Shown: one piece after another, positions 12,481-25,439 of the stretch
Layout of the letters: each line of letters opens with the position of its first letter
How positions within the stretch are numbered: the stretch's first letter is position 1
NCBI RefSeq assembly: GCF_036373705.1
Contig: NC_089852.1
Coordinates: forward strand, 30,008,707 to 30,072,706
Source: Amia ocellicauda
Taxonomy: Eukaryota; Chordata; Actinopteri; Amiiformes; Amiidae
DNA length: 64,000 bases
Direction of reading: 5' to 3'
Made by a program: the position numbers and the translations under genes
The notes under the pieces: model-generated
Database searches by the model: none
What the model was told of the DNA's origin: nothing
Seen by the model: only the letters and a program-made list of their open reading frames with translations

Positions 12481-13750
12481 ATTACAAATCACAGAATAAA
12501 TGCCATAACACATTTGTTATTGACTGCAGTTAAATAACATTGTCTTCACTCGGCCCAGAAAGAACCAATAGATGAAGCAAAATGTAATTTCTTTGAGATT
12601 TCATCTACAGTATCATAGTGACTAACAGATGTATAGCTGTAGTGACTGATGTGCTATTCAAGGAGCCAATAATCAAATTAAAAATGGAAAACAAATATAT
12701 ATGGAAATGGCCATAGTATTCACACCCTTAATTAGAAACAATGTTAGACAGTGTTTAATTTAGTTGAACAAATATTGTTAATTCAACTATACCTTTTTAT
12801 GGATGATGTCTATAATTCCCACGGAGTGGCAGTTTGAACATCACCTGTCTTGTGGTAACAACAGCTGTCTCCTCAGACAGGCTCTGCAGCGACACCCCCT
12901 ATCACACCACTGCTTTATCTTTATCTTTTCTCTTTTCTCTTCTTCTTCAGCATCGTTTCTTTACTTTGTAACAAAGCATTTATTACTTTTTCATTTTTCT
13001 TTTGCAAACTCTGTGAACAGCCTCCACTGTCCTCTCCGCACTGAGACGCAGCTCCACCGGTGCTTCAGAGACAATGAGAGCTGGCCTGGCCATTGAAGCG
13101 CTGGCATCTTCTCAGTATATTTAGCTCAGTGCTGACTAATGACACTTCAGCATCGGAGGAGTGTGGTGGAGAGGACAGTGAGCAGCAGGAGAGAGCAGCC
13201 TTCGCTCCACCGCTGGCAGGTTCCTCTCCTACCTCCTCACAGCTCCTTGGCCAGCCTCTCTGGCTTTGAGCAGACGCTGGGCTATTGATCTGCTCCGTCA
13301 GAGCCGTGCCGCTCTCCGCAGCAGCTGCTGAAGCACAAGCACAGCGTCTCTGAGAGGGGGACGGCACAGTGGGCGATTCGCAGAGGGCTGCCACAGCGCC
13401 TCGCCAAAGAGCCGTTTCCATTCTATCACTTTGCGCTGAAGTGGTGTGATGACGCCGGCGCTGTGACTGAACACAGCCTGGGATCCAGAAGGCAGCCCAG
13501 GGCCGCAGCAGTGTCCACTCAGCTGGGTGTGTTGTGTTACTTTACTCAGTTACTTTACAAGTCCTTCCCATGGATCGCTGTGCAATGGTGGTGTGTCCCC
13601 GGTCTCTCGCCGTGGTGGACAGAGCACGGGGTTTATGGGTCAGTGTTGTGTGTGTGGGTCAGTGCAGCGCTGTGAGGAGAACTGGTGTGAGGACTGGGGC
13701 TGCCCTGGACACCTGACTCACAGAGTGTCTCTCCTTAATGGACTAAACTA
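12480..13750. other. Intergenic DNA, no gene seen
   Basis: Average-composition DNA between two tandem arrays. No exon or known repeat is recognised. Confidence 0.5.
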
Positions 13751-14945
13751 AACTACACGCTTTACTACACGCTACACACCATACTACAATACACTACACG
13801 CTACAGTACACACAACATTACACTACACACTAACTACGTGGCAATGCACCATAGAACACTAAACTACACAACACTACGCACCAACTACACTACACTAGAC
13901 ACCAACTACACAATACCTACACTTCACAACACTACAATAAATTACACTAACTGCACTATATTGAACTACACTACTATACACCCTAACTGCACACTAACTA
14001 TTATTTTTGTCATTTAGCTGACGCTCTTATCTAGGGCAACTTACATTTGTACCCATTTATACAGCTGGGCATTTTACTGGAAGTAAGTGAAGTACCTGCT
14101 CAAGGGTACAACAGCACTGCCCCACCCAGGATTTTTGAACCCACAACCTTCCAGTCATGAGTCCAGAGCCCTAACCACTACTCCACAGTGCTGCCACATA
14201 GTTGTGAACTATACTTCACAACATAAAACACAGCACACTACACTACACTACACACTAACTACACTTCACAACACACCAACTACATTACACTACAATACAC
14301 CCTAACTACAATACACTACACACTAACTACACTAAACTACACACCAACTACATTACACTACAATACATCCTAACTACACTACACTACACACTAACTACAC
14401 TAAACTACACACCAACTACATTACACTACAATACACCCTAACTACACTACACTACACACTAACTACACTAAACTACACACCAACTACATTACACTACAAT
14501 ACACCCTAACTACACTACACTACACACTAACTACACTAAACTACACACCAACTACATTACACTACAATACACCCTAACTACACTACACTACACACTAACT
14601 ACACTAAACTACACACCAACTACATTACACTACAATACACCCTAACTACACTACACTACACACTAACTACACTAAACTACACACCAACTACATTACACTA
14701 CAATACACCCTAACTATACTACACTACACACTAACTGCACTAAAGTACACACCAACTACACTACACTGCACACTAACTTCACTACACTACACACTAACTA
14801 CACTATACTACACTACACACCAACTACACTACACTACACTACACACTTACTACACTATACTAAACTACACTACACAATAACTATACTAAACTGCACACCA
14901 ACCTACAGTACACTACACACTAAGTACAACTAAGAACACTACACT
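13750..14945. repeat. ACTACAC-type satellite with 68-bp higher-order unit
   Basis: Degenerate array of ACTACACTACAC and ACTAACTAC blocks. From about 14,240 to 14,745 it resolves into a regular 68-bp unit: the word TAAACTACAC recurs at 14333, 14401, 14469, 14537, 14605 and 14673. The array is split by a SINE at 14,000-14,195. Confidence 0.93.
14000..14195 (-). mobile_element. tRNA-derived SINE with L2-type tail
   Basis: Read on the minus strand it starts GGCAGCACTGTGGAG, carries an A-box-like TAGTGGTTAGGGCTCTGG (14180-14163) and a B-box-like GGTTGTGGGTTCAAAAATCC (14148-14129). It ends in AGTTGCCCTAGATAAGAGCG followed by a TAAATGACAAAAATAAT tail. The head is the RNA polymerase III promoter of a tRNA-derived SINE; the tail resembles the 3' end of L2-clade LINEs, whose enzymes mobilise such SINEs. 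It interrupts the ACTACAC satellite. Confidence 0.85.
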
Positions 14946-14949
14946 ACGC

Positions 14950-17200
14950 TGCAGTGCAGCACAGAACACCAGAGACTGGTCCACTGGTGTGGGGAGTTTG
15001 CACACTCTTCCATGTCTAGGGTGTGGAGTGTGAGTGACAGAGTTACTGTAACTGCTTGCTTTTCGCTGTAACTGTAGACTTCAGACTACACTCTTCCTTT
15101 AGCTGGGGTCACAGTGGGCTGGGCAGTGCTGTTTGAGCACCGGGGTGCTGGCGACGGTGACTGGTCAGTGTCTGATAGAGCAGTGCTGGGCTGGGGACTG
15201 ACCACGGCTGCCATGTGTCTAGTCACAGTGTCACAGTGTCGGTCACGCTGCAGTCTCATGAATATATTTTTCTTCTCTGTCTTCTCTATATGTTTATTGC
15301 TGCCTCGCCTCTTTATTGGGGTAGTAAAGGTCATGACCCTGTCCACTTTCATCGTGGTGCTAATCTCTGCCCCCGCAGTGTGCGGCTCGAGAGCGCGACA
15401 CACAGCCTGCCTGCACCCATCTAAACAGAAAGCCTCCGATTATTATTGATTCTAATCCTGACACTGAGACGCAGTTCCTGTAATGGGATCGGTGGTGGCC
15501 CTGGGGCGGTGGGGCTGTGTCAGAGCTGGGGGGGGTTGTGGATGGGTAAAGGACCAGATTAGTGTCCGAGTGAGACGGGGACATCAGCCTGTAGCAGCTG
15601 GGCTGTGCCGGGCACGGCATTGAGCTGTGACCATCAGTGTCGCACTCACACCCGCCTGCATTCATCTCCTGCCCTGAGGCCATTGGCAGAAAAGTGGATT
15701 AGACCGGGCTAAGCAGTCAGGACGGCCCTCAAATTGATGGCTACACTGGCTTAATGCAAGATAGACAGTTGTATAAAAGATGGATAATGAGCTTATTCAC
15801 CTCCACTGCCCCCCTGCGTCTCCTCTCCTCTCCACCCGACTCCTCTCCCTCCTCTGACCGGTCCTCCTATCCTGTCCTCTCTGGTTGCAGACAGTGCAGG
15901 ACTGGAGCCCAGGTCTCTGTCCAGATCACCTGAACACACCTCAACACCTGAGTATTGGTGGGAGGTTCATTCGGGAAGAGTCTTGCTGGGAGTGCTCTTC
16001 AGACAGCCAGAGTGGGATACAGCAATCCCCATCAAACAAAACTCCCCTGGTTGACTTCCGATCCCATTTGCATCTTACTGTTTTAAATAAAAATGTTGGT
16101 AGTGTGAATACAGCTCCTCTATATCCCTATCATTTAAATGAAGGTCCATGGTAGGCCATCCGGCGTTGTTTGATAACATCGCTGCTGGGCTCATGCTCAA
16201 CTGATGTGAATCACTTGACCGTTTCATTTTCATTTTCATATCGTGTTTGACGGATGTGTTCAGGTTTGGTCTTGTTAGAGGACACAGTCAGACAGCAATT
16301 GAAGAAACAATGGAACTGGATGTCAACCTCAGAAGTTCAGTGTGGTGGGAAGTATAGCATCCCCTGCCAGCTGAGCTCCATCAGGCACCAGCCTCAGTCC
16401 TGACTGTACCCTGGGGTGTTCACACAGCACTGCGTGACAACTTCCATCACCGAGGTCCAGCACATGTCTCCAGCTGCTGCCCGGGTCGGGCCAGAGGCAG
16501 TTTGCACCTCAATTCCCACACTGTGTGTTGACGGCTGGTTTGCTGTATGCTAATGAGAGATTCCTTTTAAATTTGATCTTAAAAACTGCAGAGAGAGGGA
16601 TGGCCAGTTGACTGGGCTCCTACAGCTGAGCGAGGGGGAAGCTGTGGCAGTGGGGACCTCCCCCGCCAGGGCTATGTGTCAATGAAGTGGAACAGAAAGC
16701 ACTCCTCAGTCCTCCCCCATGGTAAAGCTCTCAGCCCCCTCTGCCCCCGCCAGCCCTCCCTGTGCCTGCGAGCCCCTTCAAAGGGAAGAACAAAGAGCAG
16801 GGAGGGGGGGGGTGTGGAGAACAGGGAGGAGGCTGTGACATTAAACCTTATTTATCTCCCACATATCTTTGTCCAGCCCTCCTCCAGCCCATCTCCCCTC
16901 CAATAAAGAGGAGAAAAGCAGACAGGCCAGGGCAAAGGCTGTGAGGGAGGACTTGCTAAGCCCACAGCCACACCGGGGTTATCTCTGCAGGGCCCTCTCC
17001 ACACTGCCTCTCTCCTCCCTTGACAGCTCACAGCTGCGCCTTGCCCTGGTGTTGGGCAGCTCTGCCAGGGAGCGGGTGACAGGCACAGCACCCACAGCCC
17101 TGCCCTGGGACGGCCCCTCTCCTCTCTCTGTCAGAACCTCACGACCTGCAAATAAAACCACTTCCCGCCCTGCCTGTGTCCCCCCTCAATATCTTCACAC
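14950..17200. other. Intergenic DNA, no gene seen
   Basis: Average to GC-rich DNA without a supported exon. A short stretch near 16,545 (TATGCTAATGAG) resembles an octamer site. Nothing else stands out. Confidence 0.5.
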
Positions 17201-17700
17201 CAGATCATTTTAAAACCCTGTCCTGCCTCAACCTATCAGATAAAAGCTTGCAGATTCACAGAAACGTAATGTAAAGACAAGCACAGTTTTACTACGAAGT
17301 GCCACTCCTCCTCTCCTCCGCCCAGCACCCCACGCCGGGCTGCGTCCCGGGGCCGGCAGTCTGCGAGGGAGCGGCAGGACGGGGCTGCCAATGGGAAAAC
17401 AGCCTCCCAACAATGCACAGTGTATCTTTCCCTGCTAGTTCCTCTATTGGCTGGCTTTTAATAGGTATCACACAGTGTGGGGGATTTCATTCATTCTGAC
17501 TTTGCAATGTATCTTTTCCACTAGATTTGCTAACATTAGGCTCATTAGAAATTAAACCATTTGATCTGGGAGGACTTATTCCACGGGAACGGACCACCCA
17601 ATCTCTTCAAACCCTTTCTCCTAATGTGGGCCAGATATTGGATTTCCCTTAATGTGTACATCCATACAGCAGCAATAAAGTATGCATTGTGCGACAGTAA
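17200..17700. promoter_or_regulatory. Candidate conserved noncoding element
   Basis: Repeat-free block with AGATAAAAGC, CTATTGGCTGGCTTTTAAT, a CATTCATTCTGA run and CATTAGAAATTAAACC. Short TF-site-like words and intermediate GC resemble developmental enhancers. Composition-based call only. Confidence 0.28.
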
Positions 17701-17910
17701 ATGTGTCAGCAGTGGGTGATGTCAGAGTTCATGATAATCCCAAGATTGAACTGCTCTGGTCTGCATACATACATTTTTAATGCTCTCTATAGAAAGAGGG
17801 ATTCTTTTTATTTGCAATATTAGTGATTGTTGTGTTGCTTAGGCAATGGGGCGGCCTGAGCGGGATTTCTCAACGGCGTATGAAGGTATAAAATATTCCT
17901 TCCATTCTGC

Positions 17911-17913
17911 GTC

Positions 17914-17966
<53 letters not shown>
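17911..17966. repeat. (TC)n microsatellite
   Basis: TC dinucleotide run of about 56 bp. Confidence 0.95.
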
Positions 17967-17968
<2 letters not shown>

Positions 17969-18334
17969 GCCTTGCCGTTTATTCTTTGATGCAGATTTTG
18001 TTTTTGTTATTAATCTGAAGATTTAGTCAGGGGGGAATCGGAGGCAGTAATTTATGGAAACTGAAAGTCTGGGTTTTCAGAGGAAAGGAAACAGCAAGAC
18101 ACAGACTGCAGCTGGAGAGACAGGACTGGCTCAACGCATCATCTCGACCATCTCTAATATACAGAAACAAATATATGAATGTTGTTATAGTACAGAAACA
18201 TTTTAAAGTATGAGTTTTCACATATTGATTAGCTTATCTCTTAAGTGTCATTATATTTGCTATGATATTCATTTGTATAATCAGAATTATTGTGTGGTTT
18301 GATTTTATACCAAGAGCTGATCAGTTTTTACTTA

Positions 18335-18338
<4 letters not shown>

Positions 18339-18395
<57 letters not shown>

Positions 18396-18420
18396 TATTA
18401 TTATTATTATTATTATTATA
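18339..18420. repeat. (AAT)n-(ATT)n inverted microsatellite
   Basis: An AAT run passes directly into an ATT run, so the tract is its own reverse complement and can fold on itself. Runs of isoleucine in both strands are artefacts of this. Confidence 0.95.
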
Positions 18421-19299
18421 ATACATAGCCCTAATATATTAAAATGAGAAAGCCCCCAAAAATTGAAAAATGTAGATTTAGGCTCCCTGTTTAAAAATAT
18501 ATCTTTTTGGTAAAAGATTCTCTGTAGGCGCATGTTTACTTTTGCTTATGGCATTTGGCATCATAGAAAGCATTGTCAGAACTGTGAAATGTGAATGAAT
18601 TTACTATGGTCAAGAAGAAGAAGAAGAAATCTTCCGAATCTTGCACTTTTTTTCTCTCTCTCTGTGTTCAGACAAAGGCCGAGACGTCAACACTGTGAAA
18701 GGGGTTTCATGGGTTACCAAGGACTGAGACACTTTGTATGAGATTTTGTATGGGTGACACCATTTTTCCATTTCATCGGACTTTTGGTCTTTAAAATCAC
18801 AGGTCAAATCAATGAATTTAATGAAGGCCCCCTTGGCACAATGGCAGTGTCTTGCATTCTGAACCGAAATAAAAGACTCAGTTCAGGTCACAAAGCTTTC
18901 GCAGGAACTTTTAAGTGGTTTGTACACAAATGTGACAGAATGCTTAGAATCTGGCAGTTCTGCCGTCCCCATTGACAAGTTGTTCAAAGTATTTGGGAGA
19001 GGGAGTGTGAATGACCTCGAATAAGGTACCACTTTTGTTCCTCCTTTGTTTCTATTTTTTATTCACACCCAAACACTCTCAAACAGAACAAGAGTCAAAG
19101 AATGTGAACTGTATTGTCCTTAATGTGCTTTTATTTTGCTTTTAAAAAGGCTGCATCGCTCTTTAAACCTGTAAACTCTCTCCGTGGTCATGCCAGTTAA
19201 AATTGTTACACTTTCTCTTCTCCTCAGGCTGCAGCTTTAAAAGCACTCCCTGTTTCCCCCAGTTTTTCAGGGACCTTCCGGAGAAGTCAAGCTTACCTC

Positions 19300-19790
19300 A
19301 AAGGCGCTTTGATCTTTGACATAATTTTAGCTGCTGTTACAGAAGAGAGGAGTGATTTTGTCCGCAGTAATGGGAGCTGCTTTCAGTCTCCCGTCTTTAT
19401 CCTGGAGAAAATGTTTTGTTGTTGTTTTGTTTTGTTTAAGAAATGGATTGTAAAATGCCAGTTTTAGTATTTTTTCTCCTCATCAATTAATGAACTCATT
19501 AACGTAAATAATTTTCCCCTCGTCGTCCTGCTCTCCCAAGTAAACATCTATCCGTGTTCCTCAGGGGTCCTGGGGAGAAAGCGACGATTATGCTCCTCAT
19601 GTGAGAGTTATAAAACAAAACAAATGGTTGAGCAGAATCTGTTCTTCAATGCAAAAGCCCCAATTTCTTGCCACTTTTAATGCCCTTTGTGGCTCTTTAT
19701 TACCCTCAGCTGGGGCTGGCTAATTAATCAAAATAGAATCAATTGGCCGTCGAGAGTTGCGGTGACAATTTCGAGGATCACAGTGTGGGA
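19300..19790. promoter_or_regulatory. Candidate conserved noncoding element, homeodomain-site rich
   Basis: Contains ATCAATTAATGAACTCATTA, CGTAAATAAT, GGCTAATTAATCAAAATAG and ATCAATTGG within about 300 bp and no repeat signature. It is among the densest TAAT clusters outside microsatellites in the intergenic region. It may be an enhancer of gsx1 (inference). Confidence 0.38.
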
Positions 19791-20819
19791 TGATGGATGT
19801 CAGACTGGGACCTCGCCCCTCCCGCAGCCCCAGCCCTGACAGTGCAGCTCACAGTCACAGCCACCCCACCCCCACCCCCCCGCCCCCCCGCCCCCTGGAC
19901 CGCGGGCATCCGGCACTGGCAGGAGATCACACACCGTGGCTCCCTGGATTCTTACTGCAGGAGTGGCCTGGGTTCGGTGTCCACTGCTCTTGGCTGTGAG
20001 AGCAGAGTGCAATAAAACTACCAATCAAATTTAGACCCTCACGATTTAATACTGTTTTAAGTAATGTCTGTATTTGTTCTGTTCATTTACTGGGATTGCT
20101 GAGCAGTGTGGCTCATATGTTATTGTACTGCTTTTTGAAGATGCATTGTAGACCTGGACAGACTGTGCTGCAGCAGAGGAACAGTAACTACCTGCCAGCA
20201 CACCAGCCCAGCACACCTGGCCAGCATACCCTCATCACTGCCTTCCTCCCGCCGCGCTCGGGTTCCAGGACTGAACCCGCCTCAGTGCAGCTGCTCTGCG
20301 CCGGCGAGGTTTAAACGCAGTGAGAAATGTGCATGTTCGGAGCCGGCTCCAGTCATTTGCATACGCATCAAAGGTTTTAAGGATTTTCATAACCGAATGT
20401 CTTCTTTTCTTCCCAAATCTCTATGGATTGTATTGTTTTTTTGGCCGTCTTTTGTTCCTCTGTTTTTGTGGGGGGTTTTGTGTTTTTTCCCCCTCATTCA
20501 TTCACCAGCAACTTTCTGACACATCTCTGACTTTCCTCCTTACATCCACATTAAAGCTGTCATCTGCTTCTGCCTTTTTTCCCTCAATATTTGACAGCTA
20601 TGGCCTCCACCAGCCTTTTATCCTTTTCTGTTCGCATTATGACGTAACCTGTGCGAAATGGCCCTGCTCCCTGGTTCTCCAGTTTAAAATTTGCTACATT
20701 TTTTTGAAACGGGTCACTGACCATTTTGGGGACCCTTTTCTTTATCTGAGTACCGTGTTAAAACTTTTTGCAGATGCAGCCTATTCAGGGGGAGCCCGTG
20801 GCTACATGCAGAGATGAGC

Positions 20820-21430
20820 ACAGAAGAAAAGGCCTTCCTCTTTTGCTATTGCCATAGTAACACAAACATTGCCAGCTCTCTTGTCAGTGCGCTAGGCCGA
20901 GCGCAGGGAGAACCGTTTCCTATGCAGTCAAGCCCTCTACTGGAGACTGCCGCTCCTGTGACACGGGGGTGCCGGGGACACTGGGCTTGTTAGGGCTGAG
21001 ATTGTGCATTTCACTATAAAATAATACCCATTTGTTTCCATTTTGTTCAACATAACAGCTGCTGACGGCACTATGACAGACTTGCCTTTTCAGCGCGCCA
21101 TCATGTGACATTTATTAATGAGTGCGCCCATTCACGCCTGCGCCGCTCACTCCGCTGTGGCTCGCTCCACATGACACGCAGGCTTGAATCGTAAGGTTGC
21201 CATTAATTTCTTATTTCTGTGGCGATTGCCTGTTGGCTTTCCCCAGCCTCCCTCTGCGGAGCCGCCATCCTCCGATGGCTCTGCTGACCTGCCTGAGCTC
21301 CCGCTTTCTCTAAAGGGGTGAGACTCGAGGTTAACGGCTGGGTTCAGCTGAACTGATTTTTCCCACACAAATGCAAAGGCAGCATCACACAACCCTGTGT
21401 TCCGGAACCACATTTCTGTTCTTTTCATTC
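20820..21430. promoter_or_regulatory. Possible regulatory block, weak
   Basis: Repeat-free DNA with GACATTTATTAATGAG and CCATTAATTTCTTATTTC words. Frames in this stretch lack codon bias or splice context. Listed as a weak candidate only. Confidence 0.22.
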
Positions 21431-21939
21431 TTTTTTTTTGTCACATTGTATTCTTCATTCCAAAATACTCTGAAATGAATGCCGGACAGAATTGGGTGCT
21501 GTTGGTGTGCGACGCTGGTCCGTTTCAGGGCTCGGGGCCGGACCAGCGTTCCCTGTGATGGCCCGGTGGGATGCAGGGAGGGGGCGGAATTGAACTTCGA
21601 GGTGGGGGCGCTCGGGGGGGGGGAGCTGATTGTCTGGGCACCTGCAATGCATGTGGAGAAACAGAGCCCCCCCCCCTCATTCCCCCTGCTCTCTCTTTCT
21701 CCCTCCGTCGTTCCCTCTCTGTATCCCCCTGCTTTGTGCGTGAATGATGTTGACTCAAGTTCATTATCATCATTTTGTTTTCTTTACATATTTGTTCTTT
21801 TCCAACAAAACAAAAACAGAAAAGAAAAGAGATGGGGGTGGGGGGGGAGGCGTGCTGGCCTGGCCCTGCCTGACGCAATGCTGCGATGCGCCATTTCTTC
21901 TGCTTCCCACTTGTTGCCATAGACACCAGCCCATGGCTT

Positions 21940-22190
21940 TAATGAGTGTGTGAGTGTGTGTGTGTGTGCGTGTGTGTGTGTGCGCATGTCAGTGTATTTA
22001 CCAGTACGTTTGCTAGTGACTTTGTCAGCGTTGTGTGTGTGAGTCAACATGTGGGTCAGTGTGTGTCAGTATGTGTCGAAGTGTGTATAAATGTGTGTAG
22101 CAGTGTGTGAGTCAAAGTATGGGCCAGTGTGTGTGTAGCAGTGTGAGTCAATGTGTGTGTGTCAGTGTGTGAGTCAATGTATGGGCCAGT
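21940..22190. repeat. TG-rich minisatellite
   Basis: Irregular TGTGTGAGTCAATGTGTGT-type units over about 250 bp. Confidence 0.85.
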
Positions 22191-23034
22191 GCGCTTATTT
22201 GTCCCATCTTGTTTTCCTCGGCCTTTGTTTTGCCATGTTTTCTCAGTACTGTATGAGCTCCCAGCGCGGTGACGTGTTTCAACACCAGCATTATTTCCCT
22301 GTCTATGAAGATTTACATTTTTAACGGCTCATTTATATAATCCCACAAACGCAGTAGTGAAAAAAGGGACAACAGACAGGACAGAGAGGGAGTGAGAGAG
22401 AGAGATAGAGAGCGCGGGGGTCCTGGGATGAGAGCTGTGCTGGGCCAGGTCACAGGGGTCTCAGCTGCAGTGTGGATGGGCATCAGCTCTGTCTGATGGG
22501 GCGGTGGGCTGAAGACCACCCAGCCGGCACTACGGCAGCCACAGCACAGGCAGGAGCGCGGCAGGGCGAGGGTTCAGCCTCCGCGCTGCTCTGACAGCCA
22601 GCCTGCTTCATCCTCCAGAACCGCCCGCCACTGCGCTCAGACAGCTGCCCCCCCAACCCCCTCTCTGTCCTTACATTGGAGTTCAGCTGGTCTGGTTGGG
22701 TGTGAGTGTGTATGTGTGTGTAACCTTGGTATGTGTGTGGATGTATATGTATGTGTGCGAGTGTGTGTGCGTATGTGTGTGTGAGTGTATGTATGTATGT
22801 ATGTATGTGTGCATGTATGTATATATGTGTTTGTATGTGAATGTATGAGTGTGTGTGCATGCATGCATAAATTAATAGCTCTGTCTCTGTGAATGTATGC
22901 GTGCCTGAATATGTGAGTGTGTGAATGTGTACATGTATGTCTATATTTGTGTTTATATGCGTGTCTGTACATGTATGTGTGAGTGTGTGTGCTGTATGTT
23001 TATGTATGTGTGTGCGTATGTATCTATGTGTGTA

Positions 23035-24116
23035 CAGTACTGTGCAAAAGTTTTAGGCAGGTGTGAAAAATGCTGTAAAGTAAGAATGTAAAATCTACAT
23101 CAAATCAATATTTGCTGTGACCACCCTTTGCCTTCACAACAGCATCAGTTCTTCTAGGTACACTTGCACAGTTTTAAGGAACTCGGCAGGTAGGTTGGCC
23201 CAAACATCTTGGAGAACTAACCTTGGTTCTTCTGTGGATTTTGGCAGCCTCAGTTGCTTCCGTCTCTCATGTAATCCCTGTTGAGATAAGGGCTCTGTGG
23301 GGCCATACAGCCCCATATTCTGCTACGGCCAAATATTTCTAATTTTGACTCATCAGTCCAGAGCACCTGCTGCCATTTTTCTGCACCCCAGCTCCTGCGT
23401 TTTCATTCATAGTTGAGTCGCTTGGCCTTGTTTCCACATCAGAGGTATGTTTTTTTGGCTGCAAGTCTTCCATGAAGGTCACTTCTGACCAGACTTCTCC
23501 AGACAGTAGATGGGTGTACCAGGGTCCCACTGTTTTCTGCCAATTCTGAGCTGATGGCACTGTTGAACATCTTCTGATTGTGAAGGGAAGTAAGCATGAT
23601 GTGTCTTTCATCTGCTGCAGTAAGTTTCCTTGGCCGTCCACTGTGTCTACGGTCCTCCAAGTTGCCCGTTTCTTTGTGCTTCTTCAAAAGAGCTTGGACA
23701 GCACATCTGGAAACCCCGGTCTGCCTTGAAATGTCTGCCTGGGAGAGACCTTGCTGATGCAGTATAACTACCTTGTGTCTTGTTGCTGTTCCTCACCCAT
23801 TCCTCACCCATTCCTCCTACACAGCTGTTTCTGTTTCAATTAATGATTGTGTTTCAACCTACATATTGAATTGATGATCATTAGCACCTGTTTGGAATAA
23901 TTGTTTAATCACACACCTGACTTTATGCCTGAAAAATCCCTGACATTGTGAAGTGTACCTAGAAGAATTGATGCTGTTTTGAAGGCAAAGGGTGGTCACA
24001 CTAAATATGGATTTGATTTAGATTGTTAATTGATAAATATAATCTATTAACATGTCTATTTTTGAAAGCATTCTTACTTTACAGCATTTTTTGCATAAAA
24101 CTTTTGCACAGTACTG
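23035..24116 (-). mobile_element. Defective Tc1/mariner element, long inverted repeats
   Basis: The ends CAGTACTGTGCAAAAG and CTTTTGCACAGTACTG are perfect inverted repeats flanked by TA target duplications (23033-23034 and 24117-24118). The arms extend inward: 23035-23163 pairs imperfectly with 23953-24116, ending in the GTGTACCTAGAAGAA region. The minus strand holds transposase fragments: an HTH region (GLSQADISRQTGVS), GRPRKLTAADERHI and a catalytic-core TDESK, spread over different frames. The segment with the later catalytic acidic residues is missing. At 1.08 kb it is shorter than usual for this group and cannot code for an active enzyme. Confidence 0.92.
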
Positions 24117-24286
24117 TATAAGTGTGTGCATGTATGTATATACGAGTCTGTGTGTGTGAATGAATATGTATGCGTCTCTGTGTATGTATGTGTATGAATA
24201 TGTGAGTGTGTGTGTGTGCGTTTCAATGTGTATGTATATATGTGTTTGTATATATGTGTGTCTGTCTGTATGTATGTATGTATGTA

Positions 24287-25156
24287 CACCGATGAGCCAT
24301 AACATTATGACCACCTGCCTAATATTGTGTAGGTCCCCCTTTTGCTGGACTCCACTAGACCTCTGAAGGTGTGCTGTGGTATCTGGCACCAAGACGTTAG
24401 CAGCAGATCCTTTAAGTCCTGTAAGTTGCGAGGTGGGGCCTCCATGGATCGGACTTGTTTGTCCAGCACATCCCACAGATGCTCGATTGGATTGAGATCT
24501 GGGGAATTTGGAGGCCAAGTCAACACCTTGAACGTGTGATTCATCAGACCAGGCCACCTTCTTCCATTGCTCCGTGGCCCAGTTCTGATGCTCACGTGCC
24601 CATTGTAGGCGTTTTCGGCAGTGGACAGGAGTCAGCATGGGCACCTTGACTGGTCTGCGGCTACGCAGCCCCATACGCAACAAACTGCGATGCACTATGT
24701 ATTCTGACACCTTTTTATCAGAACCAGCATTAACTTTTTCAGCAATTTGAGCTACAGTAGCTCGTCTGTTGGATCGGACCACACGGGCCAGCCTTCACTC
24801 CCCACGTGCATCAATGAGCCTCAGCCACCCATGACCCTGTCGCCGGTTCACCGCTTTTCCTTTCTTGGACCACTTTTGATAGGTACTGACCACTGCAGAC
24901 CGGGAACACCCCACAAGAGCTGCAGTTTTGGAGATGCTCTGACCCAGTCGTCTAGCCATCACAATTTGGCCCTTGTCACAGTCACTCAGATCCTTACGCT
25001 TGCCCATTTTTCCTGCTTCTAACACCATCAACTTTGAGGACAAAATGTTCACTTGCTGCGTAATATATCCCACCCACTGACAGGTGCCATGATAACAAGA
25101 TTATCAGTGTTATTCACTTCACCTGTCAGCGGTCATAATGTTATGGCTGATCGGTG
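24287..25156 (-). mobile_element. Defective Tc1/mariner element, second family
   Basis: The termini CACCGATGAGCC and GGCTGATCGGTG are near-perfect inverted repeats in TA duplications (24285-24286 and 25157-25158), followed inward by CATAACATTATGACC. The element is 870 bp. Its minus strand carries a broken transposase described separately. The same family recurs at the right edge of the window from about 63.8 kb. Confidence 0.93.
24305..25007 (-). pseudogene. Tc1-like transposase remnant
   Basis: Starts [20 protein letters not shown] at 25007, with an HTH region ([20 protein letters not shown]) and then RRQGHG. An in-frame TGA at 24795-24797 stops it; the same frame resumes with VRSNRRATVAQIAEKVN and reaches the first catalytic Asp in AWSDESH. 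The next part, WPPNSPDLNPIEHLWDVLD, is in another frame and directly abuts it, so the stretch holding the second catalytic Asp has been deleted. A nonsense mutation, a deletion and a frameshift make it inactive. Confidence 0.88.
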
Positions 25157-25439
25157 TATATGCGTGTGTCTGTGAGTATGTATGTGTGTCTGTGTGTATG
25201 TATGTGAGTGTGTATGTCTGTGCGCAGCTGAAACTCATTCCATTTCATGTGGCCACGGTCACTCCTCCTCGTCCTCCTCCTCTTCACGCTGCTCAGCCCA
25301 GTGAAAGAGGGAGTCTGGGCGGCGGCAGTCACCTGCTCCCAGGGCTTTATCTGGGGATCCACACATTACCCTGCTGAAGTCAATGCACTGCAGACACTCC
25401 CAGTGGCTTTGATGAGGGCAGCCTTTTTGTGTCCTGGGG

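Larger units (their letters stand above)
22690..25225. repeat. TG/TATG simple-repeat field hosting two Tc1 elements
   Basis: Long GTATG, TGTGTG and TATG repeats occupy 22,690-23,030, 24,120-24,285 and 25,157-25,225. They are broken by two Tc1-like transposons that each sit in a TA dinucleotide. The original field was probably one continuous array. Confidence 0.85.

Noticed and set aside
11882..12537. Three overlapping Leu/Ser/Pro-rich frames
   Set aside because: They are translations of a polypyrimidine tandem repeat in all plus frames.
14240..14745. Regular repeat that might suggest a CRISPR-like array
   Set aside because: Units are directly tandem without unique spacers, and the genome is eukaryotic; it is a satellite.
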